Shown piece by piece: positions 1 to 11,469 of a stretch of DNA of 64,000 nt. The notes below the pieces were generated by a model. The model was not told where the DNA came from. It saw nothing but the letters and a program-made list of their open reading frames with translations, and did no database searches. This DNA is from Nepenthes gracilis (taxonomy: Eukaryota > Streptophyta > Magnoliopsida > Caryophyllales > Nepenthaceae): contig BSYO01000022.1 of assembly GCA_033239525.1 (NCBI GenBank), positions 12,534,923 through 12,598,922 on the forward strand, in the 5' to 3' direction. Both the position numbers and the translations under genes were made by a program. Position 1 is the stretch's first letter. Each line of letters starts with the position of its first letter.

Positions 1-674
1 CTTTTGAGTGGCTAGACAGCTAAAAACGTACAAGACTGAGACAAATGATGACTCAGCAGGGTAATAAATAAGATATTTAATCTTGATGAATATTTTCAAT
101 GAACCACTGGATTAAAGTGCACATGGGGACAAATCGATCTAGTAATGGCCGAATAAAGGTCAAGTATTAATAACTTAACAATTGCAAAATCAATCCAAAT
201 AACAGTTATGTATCAAAAGTAATTGCTGATATTTAATACAATATAACACTTTCCTTGCAGGTTGTGGTTCTGAGTTGACCAATCGGTTAGAACACCAACT
301 ATAAGTATATATCCCCCAACCAAAAGAAAAGGAAAGTCAAGCTTAGGTATACAAAATGCCAGTAAAGATCATACTCAAGAGTGGAGCCCATTTCTCCAAG
401 TCCACAAAAATATTACACTCATCCCCGACCTTTCTTTTTCTTCCCACTTATTTTCTTCCTACATTTTTTAATTTTTTTAAGAAAAATTTCTAGTTTTGTA
501 TTAGAGGATAATCGGAAAATAAATCCTATATACCTCTAACTCTCGTTGAATTGTTATGGTGCATAGGGTTGGAATTCCCAATTAAGAAGACTAAACCTAC
601 AACCTATTGGATCTACCAAAGAAATCATTTAACTCTCTAATTCATACCACAATTCAGGTCTTAGGAATATATTA
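1..674 (+). repeat. E1 5' LTR (left end outside the window)
   Basis: The segment aligns with 15704-16378 along nearly its whole length, sharing for example the words cagtaaagatcatactca / cagtaaagagcatactca and aaagtcaagctta / ggaagtcaagctta. The right end, ...aatatatta, corresponds to ...aatacatca in the other copy, so the terminal CA has mutated to TA. It is followed directly by a primer-binding-like site. Confidence 0.8.
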
Positions 675-694
675 TCGGTGCCATCTATTAGAAC
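675..694 (+). promoter_or_regulatory. E1 primer binding site (degenerate)
   Basis: Immediately after the LTR stands tcggtgccatctattagaac, a decayed form of the TTGG(T/C)GCCGTCTGTGGGAA type of site. The minus-strand site of E8 next to its right LTR (63382-63402) is of the same type. This fixes the direction of E1 as plus. Confidence 0.65.
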
Positions 695-786
695 ATGGTT
701 AAGCCACCCTTCCTCATCACCAACCTAAAAACTAGAAAAGGACCTTAACTCACCTTCTCACAAAAAAAAAAAAAAAAAAAACAAAA

Positions 787-2271
787 ATGGTGAACATTAG
801 AGCTCATGGCTAAGTGAGCATCCCCCCTATGGATCTCACATCTCGTGGCCATGACCCCACTAATGGTAGCCACAAAGATGTTCGCCAACTGATGAACATA
901 AAGGTGAAAACCTTAGTAGCATAGGTTAACAACATGTCAAGGATGCTTATGTCCCTTTGGGACAAACTGGAGGTGCACCCATTTAGGTTACCGAGCTTTC
1001 AATTCTCAAGCATTCACCTCCAGATAAAGGAAGAAGGGGAAGAAACCTATGTCTAGAGGAACACCCCAACAGTCTAGGATCTCAGAGGAGGAGGTTTCCC
1101 TTAGAAAAAAATTCATTCAGGCTTGAAAGCTAACCTAACTTCGAAGCAAAGGAAGAAATTCCTAAGTGACAAAATCTACGATGCACTTGGAATTCCAAGC
1201 GGCCATCATCGCGGGATGAGGAATCATGTAGCAACTTGTCAAAAATATCCCTAGCAGACAGACACCCTAAATATCAACCAACCACTTGGAGTTGAGGACT
1301 TTTCTCAATGCCAAGATAATTGCGTCCACCATCAAGGTGAAAGAAAGAATAAAAAGAATTAGACAATAGCTATTTCAAGCAAGCACAACGAGGCAAATTG
1401 CCGAGTTAGGCAAGACACCATTCACCAAGGAGATAAAAATACTTTAGCTCCCTCACAAATTCAAAATTCAGCCCTGGAGCCTTATGATGGGAGTATAGAT
1501 TTGATGGATCATTTGGATCACTTTTGAATATTGTTGGAGTTCCAAGGCCTAGAAGAACCTGCCTTGTGCCTTTACTTCCCTTTGACACCTTTAAGGGAGA
1601 TGCATGAATTTGGTTCCACTGGTTGGCACCAAGTTCGATTCATCCTTCCAGGTTTGGCCAATCAATTCTCATCCCAATTTGCCTCCAACAAAAGGGAGGA
1701 AAAATAATCATGGCACCTTATCATAATACAACAAGGTCTCAACAAAAGTCTAAAGCATTTTTTAGCCAAATTTAATGTTGAGGCCTGAGGCATATTGAAG
1801 CTCACCGATGGTATGAAGCTTAACTAATTCACTGCCACCATACAACCAGGGGAGTTCTTTAATTATTTGGTTCAACAGGAATATAAAACATTTCTTGAAA
1901 CTAAAACTATCATCCAGGTATATGTTGTGGCCAATGAAGCCAACGAGGCAAAACGGTCGAAGCATGCAAACCATGCCCAAAATCAAGGGTCAATCAACAA
2001 GAAGAGGAGGAGCAATAACAATTCATCTGCTTGTGATCTCCGAAAGCTACCGAGGACTTATTTGAGGGTTAGAAGGGATTACAAGTCTCTAAACCTCACC
2101 CCACTAAATGACACTTGGACTAATGTCTTAATACAGATTCGAAATGAGAAATTTCTGAAATGGCCGAAGCCAGTGAATAACCTAGAGGGAGGAGACTCAT
2201 CAAAATACTACTTCTATCATCAATCTTTGGATCATAGTATCAAAGATTACAGGTCTGCAGAAAGTCATTAG
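787..2271 (+). pseudogene. gag: E1 gag remnant
   Basis: The start, Met-Val-Asn-Ile-Arg-Ala-His, matches the gag start of E8 (Met-Val-Asn-Thr-Arg-Ala-Gln at 63330 minus), and lies 112 bp after the LTR behind a 19-base A run. The body is broken by many stops; the longest open piece is 1867-2271, with a basic linker rich in Lys, Arg and Asn and a Lys-Trp-Pro-Lys-Pro motif. The equivalent motif occurs in the gag region of E3 (minus, near 31960). Gag would form the retrotransposon particle. Non-functional. Confidence 0.7.
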
Positions 2272-2629
2272 ATCACTAATTCAAAAGGGGTTATCTTAAT
2301 AAATACTTAAAAACCCATGATCCACTCCGGCGACACCAACCATGATGATATGGAGTAGCCTGAGCAACCTTGCAACTGAGTGGTAGTTGAAGTGATAAAC
2401 ATGATCTCCACAAAATCTACTAGAAATAATATTTAAGTCATCCCAATAAGACTTTCTCCAGTAGGATGCAGATGAAAAGAGTAGAAAATGATATCATAAA
2501 TTTTAGTGATGATGATATAATACATGAAATTACTCCTCATTTTAACCCTCTTATTATATCCACACCCGTTTCAGACGGAATCAACCGAGGGCTTAAAAAG
2601 AACAAAAGATAACCAACCGAGGTCTCTTG

Positions 2630-2900
2630 TATGAGTTAGACAACGAACCTGTGTTATTGTCAAGGATCATTCAGTTGGAAGTCACCCTATGAACATACCT
2701 TAAAATAACTTCCCAAATGTTAATGTTCCTAGTGCTAGACTTACCCTCGATCTACAATGTCATTTTGGAACAACCTTGCCTAGTTGCCTTCAGAATCGTG
2801 ACATCCATCCCATACTTAAAAATGAAATTCATGACCCCATATGGGATGGGAGAAGAGCGATGCAATCAAATCACAACTAGATACTGCTACCTAACCTAGA
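2630..2900 (+). pseudogene. E1 aspartic protease region remnant
   Basis: The 60-codon open stretch 2717-2899 matches the start of the long E3 pol reading frame: Asp-Leu-Pro-Ser-Ile-Tyr-Asn, then Gln-Pro-Cys-Leu, then Lys-Met-Lys-Phe. In Tat-like elements this block joins protease to RT. No intact Asp-Ser/Thr-Gly active site is visible. Stops and frameshifts surround it. Confidence 0.65.
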
Positions 2901-3059
2901 TAGGTTAATCAATACCAACTCGGTCGATTAAATAATTTAACCTTTGTGACGAAGCCATGTTCCAATAGGGCCAACCCGATGAATCTTCCTTGCAAATCCC
3001 TCTAATTACAATCGAATTAGATAAATATGTTTAGATCAAAAGCTCTCTTCCTAACCATA

Positions 3060-3840
3060 TTTGAGAATGAATGATGGAGTTCCTTCACTAAAATTTGGAT
3101 GTGTTTGCATGGATACCAGTAGATATATTAGGGATCTCTATGAAAGTAATGATTCATAAACTAAGTCTAATCCCAGGGCACGAATCGGTTTGACAAAAGT
3201 AGAGAAATTGTTCCATAGAGAAGCTCATTGCCATGAGGAAAGAGGTTTAGAAATTGCTCGATGTAGGGTTCCTCAAATGAGTCTATTATCCGAAATGGCT
3301 GTAAAACATCGTTCTTGTTAAGAAAAATAATGGGAAATTGAGGGTGTACTTCGACTTTACTAGTGTAAATAAAACTTGTCCAAATGATAGTTTTTTGTTA
3401 TCAAGGATTGATTAGTTAGTGGACTTAACATTTGGTTACCAACTGTTAAACTTTATGGATGATTATTTAGGATATAATGAGATCCGAATATGGCCAGAAG
3501 ATGATGAAATAACATTATTCATGATCAATCAGGAGACCTATTGTAATAAGGTCATGTTGTTCAGCCTAAAATATATAGGCGCAACATATTAGAGGCTAGT
3601 CAACAAAATATTTAAAGTGCAAATCATAAAAAAGATGGATGTATACATAGATGACATGCTTGTCAAAAGCATTCTTGCCAATGACCATATATGAGACTTG
3701 GTTGAAATCGTTGAGGTGCTTTAAATACATTGGATGAAGCTGAATCCAACAAAATGTGTGTTTGGGGTAACATCCACAAAGTTCCTTAGTTTCATTATTT
3801 CACACTAAAAAATAGAGACAAATCTAGATAAGATCAAAGC
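3060..3840 (+). pseudogene. pol: E1 reverse transcriptase remnant
   Basis: In broken frames this stretch follows the RT domain of E3 and E8: the pre-RT segment near 3100, the Val-Asp-Phe-Thr...Asn-Lys segment near 3350, and the catalytic box Tyr-Ile-Asp-Asp-Met-Leu-Val near 3640-3665. The catalytic Asp pair is kept although at least ten stops or frameshifts interrupt the domain. Non-functional. Confidence 0.75.
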
Positions 3841-3844
3841 CATT

Positions 3845-4430
3845 ATGAAAATGGAGCCACCTCAATCCTTGAAGGAAGTCCAGAGGTTAATGAGAAGGGT
3901 TGATGCTTTTTCCAAGTTCTTGGCAAAATTTGTTAAGAAATTTATTCATTTCTTCAAGGCTTTAAGAGGAGCCAATAGTAATAGGTTTCAATTGATAGAG
4001 GAATATGAACAAGCATTTCAAGAATTGAAGGAATATTTAGTGAACCCTCCTCATTTGACTTGTCCAAAAGAGGGAGAGAAACTATACCTCTATTTGGCTA
4101 TTTCGCATGCAATATTGAGTTTGGTCCTTGTTAGGGAAGAAATTGGCATACAATGACCAGTTCACTATGTTAGCAAAATCCTAGCATGCATGAAGACTCG
4201 ATACTTACACATTGAGAAAGTTATATTGGCTCTAATTTACGCAGTAAGGAAGCTCTGACCATACTTCTAGGCCCACAAATCACTATTTTAACCAATCAAT
4301 CTTTAAAAGGGATCTTACAAAAGTCGAAAGTGTTCAAATGCCTAATAAAGTGGGTCATTGAGTTGGACGAGTTCAACTTAGAATTTAGAGCACAACCAAC
4401 CATAAAGGGCCAAGCCTAAGGGATTTTATA
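3845..4430 (+). pseudogene. pol: E1 RNase H remnant
   Basis: The open stretch 3845-4156 covers the link between RT and RNase H, with Leu-Lys-Glu-Val-Gln-Arg-Leu and Phe-Gln-Glu-Leu-Lys-Glu-Tyr-Leu, and ends in Leu-Val-Arg-Glu-Glu. Homology continues with stops to about 4430 (Trp-Val-Ile-Glu-Leu-Asp-Glu-Phe near 4350). The same order is seen in E3 (29700-30150 minus) and E8 (59970-60270 minus). Confidence 0.75.
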
Positions 4431-4499
4431 GTTAAAAGCTTCCATCCCAATCATAACTCTCAACTCTTGAGAGAGAATTTTGATTTAGTTGAAGAAGCC

Positions 4500-4790
4500 G
4501 GGGACATGGCTTGACTACGGACAACCATACACTAGCACAAATAGCATGATACTATAATAAAAGAGTGAATGCACTATAGCTTAAAATAGACAATCTCGTT
4601 TTGAGAAATATCGAAGTCACAAGAAAAATTGCCAACAGAAATAAGCTATACCCTAATTGGAAAGGATCATTCTTAGTGTTGGCCATCTGCGAGATGATGC
4701 ATATAAACTATGCACCCAAAATAAAAAACTAGTCCATAGGGTATGGAACACTCTTCACCTCAAAATATATTATTAGTAACCCTGTCCTTG
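4500..4790 (+). pseudogene. pol: E1 integrase C-terminus; catalytic core deleted
   Basis: After RNase H the sequence jumps straight to the end of integrase: Leu-Arg-Thr-Thr-Ile, Asp-Asn-Leu-Val-Leu-Arg and Asn-Trp-Lys-Gly-Ser-Phe-Leu-Val align with the integrase C-terminal fold at 58010-58210 (minus) of E8. The zinc finger and DDE core, about 900 bp in relatives, are missing. A large internal deletion is the simplest explanation. Confidence 0.7.
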
Positions 4791-5509
4791 TACCTAAAAA
4801 TATAAGAGGTATGCTCTATTCCCCACTTGAAGAGTGTTTGTGTGATGTATCTTCTAATATGAATAAAATCAATTTTCATGAACATTGTCTACGTTCGTTG
4901 TTCATTTGTGTGCTTATGTGTAATGTCTTGGCCATGGCTAAACCAGAATTAAGTGATTGGTGCCTCACACCCTGCTTGCTAACTCAACCCATATTGTGAC
5001 ATAGTCACGGCGATAGTTGGTAAAACTATAAGGCCCAAAGCACGGTCACACATCAACTACTTCAAAGACTCGGGGACTACAAGACCAAGGGTCCCATCCC
5101 TTTTGAGAGGTCAAAAAGAAGGACGAATGACACAAGATAAAGTATCACTACTTAATTAATAAAATTTTAGGGGGCTTTTCAGCATGAGTACCATAACTCC
5201 CTTCCATAAGACAACACTATCAGTTGAACATGGTCAAAGAACTAGGGTCAAACTAAGCCAAGCAACGGTGGTAAAATTGCCTAGCCAACAAACAAAAAAC
5301 TCCACTAAGTTAAAGTAATTAGTGATAAAAACAAAGTCAGCAATAATGATAAAAAAATTTAGCCGACAAACATTACACTTTGAGTATTAAAGACAATGTT
5401 ATTGCATATACATGGAGAGGTATACCAGTTCAATACAAAAAGGCCGCCTCAATTGAAGTACTTGGAAGCTTGAAAGATATCTAAGGTCTAGGACTCGAAG
5501 AAAGACCCA
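4791..5509. other. E1 3' non-coding region
   Basis: This lies between the end of pol and the 3' end of the antisense gene. In E3, E5 and E8 the equivalent interval holds tandem repeats; here I see no clear array. The short open frame at 4811-4999 shows no recognisable domain. I see nothing else in it. Confidence 0.5.
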
Positions 5510-5924
5510 GAGGTAGATCATCCCCTAGCTCTAAAATGTATTTAACATTCGGAATCTCAATGGCTCCAACATTCATTGGATCAAGACAGCCCTGGGGAAA
5601 ATTAGAGGCCACCAGGGAGATGATCCACTTGCAAATGGCAATGCTATCCCAAAATTAAGAATCCACAATGGAACTCATCTCCTCAGGTTGGAACATTCTC
5701 CTCGAGTCCTCTTCGAGCTTGACCCATTTCTTTCAAAGATTGTCAATTAGATAGGCATCCAAGGCAGATTTGCACTCTAGGCTTCTTAGAGCTATCCTCA
5801 AGCAAAGTGATTCAGGCTGCAACTATGGAGCTTTCATTGGTAAAATTGCAAGACCACCTATCCACTCGAACAACTCCTTTTCAAGATGTACAACTTGATC
5901 TCGTAAACTTTTAGCCTTAGCTTC
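5510..5924 (-). pseudogene. E1 antisense gene, C-terminal coiled-coil exon
   Basis: Read on the minus strand, this gives a Lys/Glu-rich coiled-coil segment followed by Pro-Glu-Glu-Met, Ser-Ile-Ala-Ile-Cys-Lys and Ala-Ser-Asn-Phe-Pro, with two stops. The E5 copy has Pro-Glu-Asp-Ile, Ala-Ile-His-Ile-Cys-Arg and Pro-Arg-Phe-Pro in the same order, and E8 has Pro-Glu-Glu-Val at 57040. It is therefore the 3' end of the antisense gene whose N-terminal half lies at about 13000-14230. The LINE at 5925 interrupts the coiled coil. Confidence 0.65.
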
Positions 5925-6199
5925 TTTTTTTTTGGTAAGTAATTAGGTGTATTAAATTTTAAAGAATGTACAAATAGCTATGTTTAATACCCAATGTTTT
6001 GCCAACTAGGTAAGAGAATCATTGAAAAGGGGTAACCCAAAATAAACTGTGACTAAGGACATTAGACACAACATACAAAAATGATATCGGAGGTGAAAAC
6101 AGCTCCATCCACACAACTCCGTCCAGCAAGTGTCAACATCTCGCAGAGGCAACTACACTCAGGCGCAACGCCAAAACAAGTCCGTCAAATTTAGAGGCA

Positions 6200-7170
6200 G
6201 TCCGTCTATCCGAAAAGGCAAGCTCTTTTCCGCTCCAACATGCAACAACTCCTCCTTCCAATAGTGCATAAGTCACCGCATTCATTGGGTAAAGTCGTAA
6301 AAGCACTCCGGCTTTTAGAAGACAAAATCAAGCCATTCCGGCCTAGGTGCGAATATAATGCACTCCGTGCGAAAACAATCCAATCTTCGTAATCACTCCG
6401 GGGTGAAGGCACTCCGGACTAAGCGGCACACTCCGAATCCGGAGTTCTTGCACTCCGAAATCCGGAGCTCTTAGCCTCCGAAGGGGATTTCTTTCACTCC
6501 GTCCATCAAAAGACACTTAGCAAAAGTCCGGATATAAGAAAGCAATCCGGTCATAAGAGCTCAGGATAAGAGAGCTCGAGGCCATTAGGACATTGGCCAA
6601 CAAGGGCCCAAGGCACTTCAAACTTTTTTGGCCTATTTCAAAAGCACCTAGAGGGCACTCCGTCAAAAAGGACAAAGAGCACTCCGGCCTCTCTTTTTTT
6701 TTTTTTTGAGGAAGAAGAAACAAATTTGGTAAAAAAACAAACCGGCTAAAAAAGAAATGAACTCCGGCCAAGAGAGCTTCGGATTCAAAAACACCAAGAG
6801 GGCACTCCGGATTCAAAAACACCAAGAAGGTACTCCGTCCTTAAAGACAAAGAGCACTCCGGCCCCCCCTTTTTTTGGGAAGAAACACACATCGGATGAA
6901 AAAGAAAAAAACGAACACCGGCCTTTTAGAGCACCGGAAACAAAGATACCAAAAGGCACTCTGTCATTAAAGATAAAAAGCAAATCGGATAAAAAAGAAG
7001 CGAACTCCGGCCAAGAGAGCTCCGGATTCAAAAACACCAAGAGGGCACTCCGTCCTTATAAACAAAGGGGGCAAAAAAAAAAAATATATATATACCGGAA
7101 ACGACAATCACTCGGACCCCCTTTTTATATGAAAGTCACACTCCGGCCCCCTAGAGGCCACACTCACTAG
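6200..7170 (-). repeat. LINE 3' UTR packed with ACTCCGG-containing repeats
   Basis: The word actccg(g/t) recurs about twenty times. Longer blocks such as aactccggccaagagagc and ggattcaaaaacaccaagag appear at about 6760, 6800 and 7010, giving imperfect tandem units of roughly 30 to 250 bp. Short open frames on both strands here (6517-6825, 6757-7170, 6813-7040) are by-products of the repeats and show no domain. Confidence 0.7.
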
Positions 7171-7559
7171 ATGGTGGATGGCGCTTGGGGTCCCCAAGAA
7201 GACTCCGGACGGCGGTGGGAGGTTGGGCACTCGGATGGCAGCAAGCGTATGATGCTTGGGCACTCCAGAATCAACCATCATTGAGTAACTCCCACCATGA
7301 TGTACTTCACTTTGGTGTCAATCGGGAATCACAACATGCGAAAGCATACTTGTATTAGGATGCTCCATCAAGACCTGCTGAAAGCATTATGAGATACCTC
7401 TAGCTTCCCAATTGCCGCGAAAGTGGGCAACTATTTGAGATCGTTATGAGCCCTCATTTTCTTAAACATGCGATGATTGCCTTTCTTTCGAGATAAAGTA
7501 GACGAAGCGGCTAGAGTAAGGCGAAACAAAAAAGCTTTGAGGTTTTGCCTTTCTAACGT

Positions 7560-10300
7560 TTAGCAGCCCACAAAATGTTTGAATTCCAATTAGATTGTGG
7601 CTAGCAACATCCAGCCCTATGGCGTATATGCAGCCAAACAACCGAGGAAAAAGGGCAATCAAAGAAGAGGTGGTCGTGACATTCCCTTCCATTGGGGCCA
7701 GAGGATGCATGGAGAGGATGAAGGAAGTTGCCAATCCTATCAAGGGTGCTAAGCCTATTTCGGATAAGCGAGAGGATAAAGGAGTGAGGCGGGGCGTGGC
7801 AGGCTAAACCACTCAACCGCATGGTGAAAATCCCATATGCAGAGTTTGATGAGCAAATTGTACCAAAGGACCACATTAGGTCGGATCGGGAGGTAAGGAG
7901 GCATATTAATCGGGATCTCGGCAACCTCCATATCAAAGGGTTAGGCCAACTCTAGGAACCGTTTTTGATAATATCCTTAACCTTAGCATCAATTGGCAGC
8001 CCCGTTATACAGATGTTAGATCTATCACAAAGTGGACCGAGCGGATGCCAAGTCGAGCCAAAGGAAAGTGTTGCCACCGTCACCAATTTGATGCCGAATC
8101 TTAGTGCGCGGTGTATTGAGTTTCATTAGCTTTTTCCAACACCGGAACTTTGATGGTCCGGATGCATCGGTCTTTGATACGATATTCATGACACCAAGCA
8201 ACCGTGATGGAACATGGATCCTTAGCAATAATTCTCCGAAATGCCGGGCCAACAATGCTTTGTTAGATCGGTCATGTTTTTGATTCCAAGCCCACCTTCC
8301 TCTTTAGGAAAATGAGAAAGGCAATCTTTGAGAGAACCGATCAACAGAGGATCCATGCCATAGGAAGAATAGATTTTTCAATGCATTTCAAGATGGATTT
8401 AGGAAGGATGAGAGAGGCCCAATAGTTATGAATTGTGGATAAAATGGAGGAAATCAATTGGAGCCTACCCCAAAGGAGAGGCGGTTCTTCGGGAAGTGGA
8501 CTCTATCAAGAAGCGGTTTCTTCAGTTTAGTGGTTTGAGTGGGCCTCGAGGGTATTTGTGGGGAGGGAGCCGAGTCTAAAACGAGAATGTCAAGGATATC
8601 CCTCTTGGTGCTCTCACTTGCTGAGCAACAAAAATCGTCTTTTTTCGGGTTAGGATTTGTGTAACCATTTTAAGACTCGTGTAAAGCTTGGATTTTTTCA
8701 GCTTTGGAAAAAAGGAGGAGTCATGGCATCACAATTCTAGTGTCACATTTAGAGTGGAATTGAAAATTTTCATTCTAACAAGGATACCATTAAGGAATTT
8801 AAAACAAAGAGATAGGGAAAGGGGGTTTGTCTAAATCCTTTGGCATCACGGAAAAAATCCACCGACTTACCATTGAGGCTTAAGGAGAACGCAGTTGTTA
8901 ATCTTGTTCCATTTAGTTCCTCAAGGACAAAATGAAATCACAATGGATGGAGTCGTATGCCTTCATCAAATCCACTTTAATCACACAACGCGGGACCCCC
9001 TTATTCAGGTGGTATTTATGCAGTAATTCCTGAGCAAGCAAAATGTTATTTCCAATGCTCCTGCTCGGAACAAAAGCAGTTTGACATTTTGCCACAAGGT
9101 GAGGAAGTGAATCGGGTGACAATGACCTTAGAAATAATCTTATACAAAACATTACCCAACAATGGAAATCGAGACCTTGGATGGCGATTTGATTTTTGGG
9201 ATTAAGCACAGTAAGGTCACGTTAATTTGTTTTAACAATTTCCCATGGTGAAAGAAGTCTTGAATAGCTTCAGTGATGGAAGGGCCAATTTCGTTCCAGG
9301 TAGCTTTGAAGAATTTGGCAGAAAACCCATCCGGCCCAGGAGCGTTATTATCATCAATGGAGTAAAGGGCCAAACGGATCTCCTCATCATTGATGGGCCT
9401 GCACATCTCCATCCGGAGCTCATCAGGGACGGAGTGAAGAATAAATGGTCGGAGACGCTCTTTAGGGAACGGCCCACTCTTTGTGCCCGTACCCAGGATC
9501 TGAGTAAAGTGCTCAATGAAAAGATGCTGGACTTCCTCCAAGCTACTTGAAACAGATCCGTCTCCTTTAGTTAAGGAAAGGATACGATTCTTGTTTCGAT
9601 TGCCAACAATTGATTGAAAGAAAAATTTTGTACATTTATCGCCGTTCCTGAGCCATCGGATTTTTGCTTTTTGCTAAAGAAATTCAAGTTCGATTCTTCA
9701 TCGTGGTACATAGTTAAAAGTTTTCTTCCTTTGCCATTGAGGCGTGAGCGGGGGCATTCGAAATCCTCAAGGGCGCTCTCGATGGCGACACCTTAAAGAG
9801 TCCCCATGCTACGATTAAGATCCTTTAATTTCTCTTTTATGATCCTCAGTTTGCCGAACATGGGGACATGGATAGAATTGTTCCAATATTGTTAGGAATG
9901 AACCTAGGGTGGAAAATTATTGAACCGGAGGCGACGGTTATGGGGCCTAGATGAGGAGGGGATGACACACGGGGAGAGTCATCCGGAGGCGAGGAGGGTG
10001 GAGGGCGAGGCCCCGTAGTTGAAAGCGCCGGGGACCATTAACCACCACTCGGTCGAGTTTACGGTAGATGCGGGAACCCGGATCTCTGCCATCATTGGTG
10101 AAAAGGCGCCTTCATAGCTCGGATCATGGAGATCCCGATCGGTAAGGCATAAGTCAAGGGCTTTGTTTCCATGAGCATCCCCTGAACTCCACAAGATCGA
10201 TGTACAATTGAGGAAGGCAGAAAATTTTAACATCCAATTTGCACAACCTATCCCTGATTGAATGTACCGAATCCTAATATTGCAAAACAATCAAATTTCT
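7560..10300 (-). pseudogene. LINE ORF2 (endonuclease/RT) remnant
   Basis: On the minus strand, from upstream: a possible endonuclease segment (9979-10290, uncertain); a pre-RT block with Trp-Leu-Arg and Lys-Phe-Phe near 9620-9680; the RT N-terminus at 9152-9541 with Asn-Ala-Pro-Gly-Pro-Asp-Gly-Phe; RT continuing at 8913-9209 with Gln-Thr-Ala-Phe-Val-Pro and Lys-Val-Asp-Leu-Met-Lys-Ala-Tyr-Asp; the connection region with Gly-Asp-Gly-Gly-Asn-Thr-Phe-Leu-Trp (8025-8255); and a zinc-binding RT-associated segment with Asp-His-Leu-Phe-Phe-Asp-Cys-Pro-Phe (7601-7936). Frameshifts separate the blocks and no Phe-Ala-Asp-Asp box was found. Confidence 0.8.
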
Positions 10301-10344
10301 AATTAAAAGTAGCAATATTAGGAAAAGAAGCAAACCGAAAGAAG

Positions 10345-11337
10345 TGTTGGGTCTGGTCACTCCCTTGTGGGTAACCGAACAAATTGGTTTGTCATCGGAG
10401 AATTTGTGGAGAACCGGAGAAGGTCAATGGGACATTGGCGGGAACGGTGATGGGCCGTTGGAGATTGACGGCGGAGATGCCTCTTGAATCCGGTCAGGGA
10501 GGTTGGCCGGCCCGGACCTTTGCTAGATGGCGGATGGCGGTAGGAGATGGTCAACAGGGGAGGTTGACCGGATGGGATCAAGACGGTCGGCGAAAAGTTG
10601 GCTAAGCAAGCCAGGCCTTGGAGACTATGGAAAGTGGCGGTGGCGGTGGATAGATGTCTTTGAGGTTTGGCTGAGCACACGGCACGGTGCGAGCATGCGC
10701 CGTCTGGGGCATGGGCCTCGAGGACCTCGGGTGAAGATGTGGCACCTATTATCTGCAAGTTGTGACCAGTTGGGCAAATGGGATTAGGTGGAGCCAGGAC
10801 GTCTATATATGAGTACCAGGAGCTTCCGGAGGAGATGGCCTTGAGATGGTCTAGAGGGAGCCCAGAGTGGTGATTGGGCTGGTGTGGGAGACAACACTAG
10901 GGGCGCTGTGCACCCGCCGCTGTGTGCGGGGGTGAAACGGGGGGTTGCCGTTTTACCAATACTTATAAAATGAGAGAGCAGAGAGCACCACAGTGAGGAG
11001 AGAAAGAGTGGAAGAATGAGAGAGCAGTGAGTGAAACACAAAGGGTGAGGCTTTGTATTCTCATACTTTGTTCTTCATTTTTGCCTCTAGGGTTTGTGTA
11101 GCCAGGGTGGTTGCTGTATTCAGTCTCTGGGTTTGTGTAACCATTTTACATAGTGGATTTATTGGTGGACTATATGTCCCGTGATTTTTTCTCTTCTGTT
11201 TGGGAAGGGATTTCCACGTAAAAAATACAGTGCATCTCTTGTTCATTATTCCTACTAAATGGTGGCTGTTGATGATGGGGGGTTTGGATTTTTTGCTGAT
11301 ATCGGATCGGGTGGATCCGGGTCTTCCGACCCCAACA
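10345..11337 (+). repeat. 5' LTR of the non-autonomous element
   Basis: It begins TGTTGGGTCTGG and ends CCCAACA, an inverted terminal repeat. It aligns with 12071-12951, strongly so in the stretch 10860-11337 versus 12480-12951. The left parts are more diverged and differ by insertions. Open frames at 10357-10758, 10784-11041 and 11061-11246 fall inside it and recur in the other LTR, so they are not genes. Confidence 0.9.
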
Positions 11338-11350
11338 AGTGGTATCAGAG
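11338..11350 (+). promoter_or_regulatory. Primer binding site (initiator tRNA-Met type)
   Basis: AG then TGGTATCAGAG follows the LTR after two spacer bases. TGGTATCAGAG is the standard site complementary to the 3' end of plant initiator tRNA-Met, used by most copia and many gypsy elements. It sets the element direction as plus. Confidence 0.9.
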
Positions 11351-11469
11351 ATGGTTAAGTCTCTTCTGATACCAACAAGTGGATGATTAGCTTAGATCGG
11401 AGAGGCGTTGGAGGTGCTAATGGAGTGGAGTGAAGGCGTCTGGGGAAGCCCGGGTGAAGTGCCACAAAA

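Larger units (their letters stand above)
5925..10344 (-). mobile_element. LINE (L1-type non-LTR retrotransposon)
   Basis: A T run at 5925-5933 followed by ggtaagtaatta is the reverse complement of a plant LINE 3' end with its poly(A) tail; a similar T run followed by gataagtaatta is at 17757. Upstream on the minus strand come a repetitive 3' UTR, a reverse transcriptase-type Cys/His zinc knuckle, RT connection sequences and the RT N-terminus. The 5' end is unresolved: it may be just before 10345 or, if the word ttagcctt at 5911 and 13020 is a target duplication, beyond the LTR element nested at 10345-12951. Confidence 0.8.

Noticed and set aside
9245..9550. A 101-codon plus-strand frame
   Set aside because: It is the exact antisense of the LINE RT N-terminus, which has recognisable motifs on the minus strand.
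10357..10758. Long frames on both strands in 10357-11041 and 12208-12965
   Set aside because: They fall in the LTRs of the non-autonomous element; counterparts in the two copies differ by frame breaks, so they are not coding.
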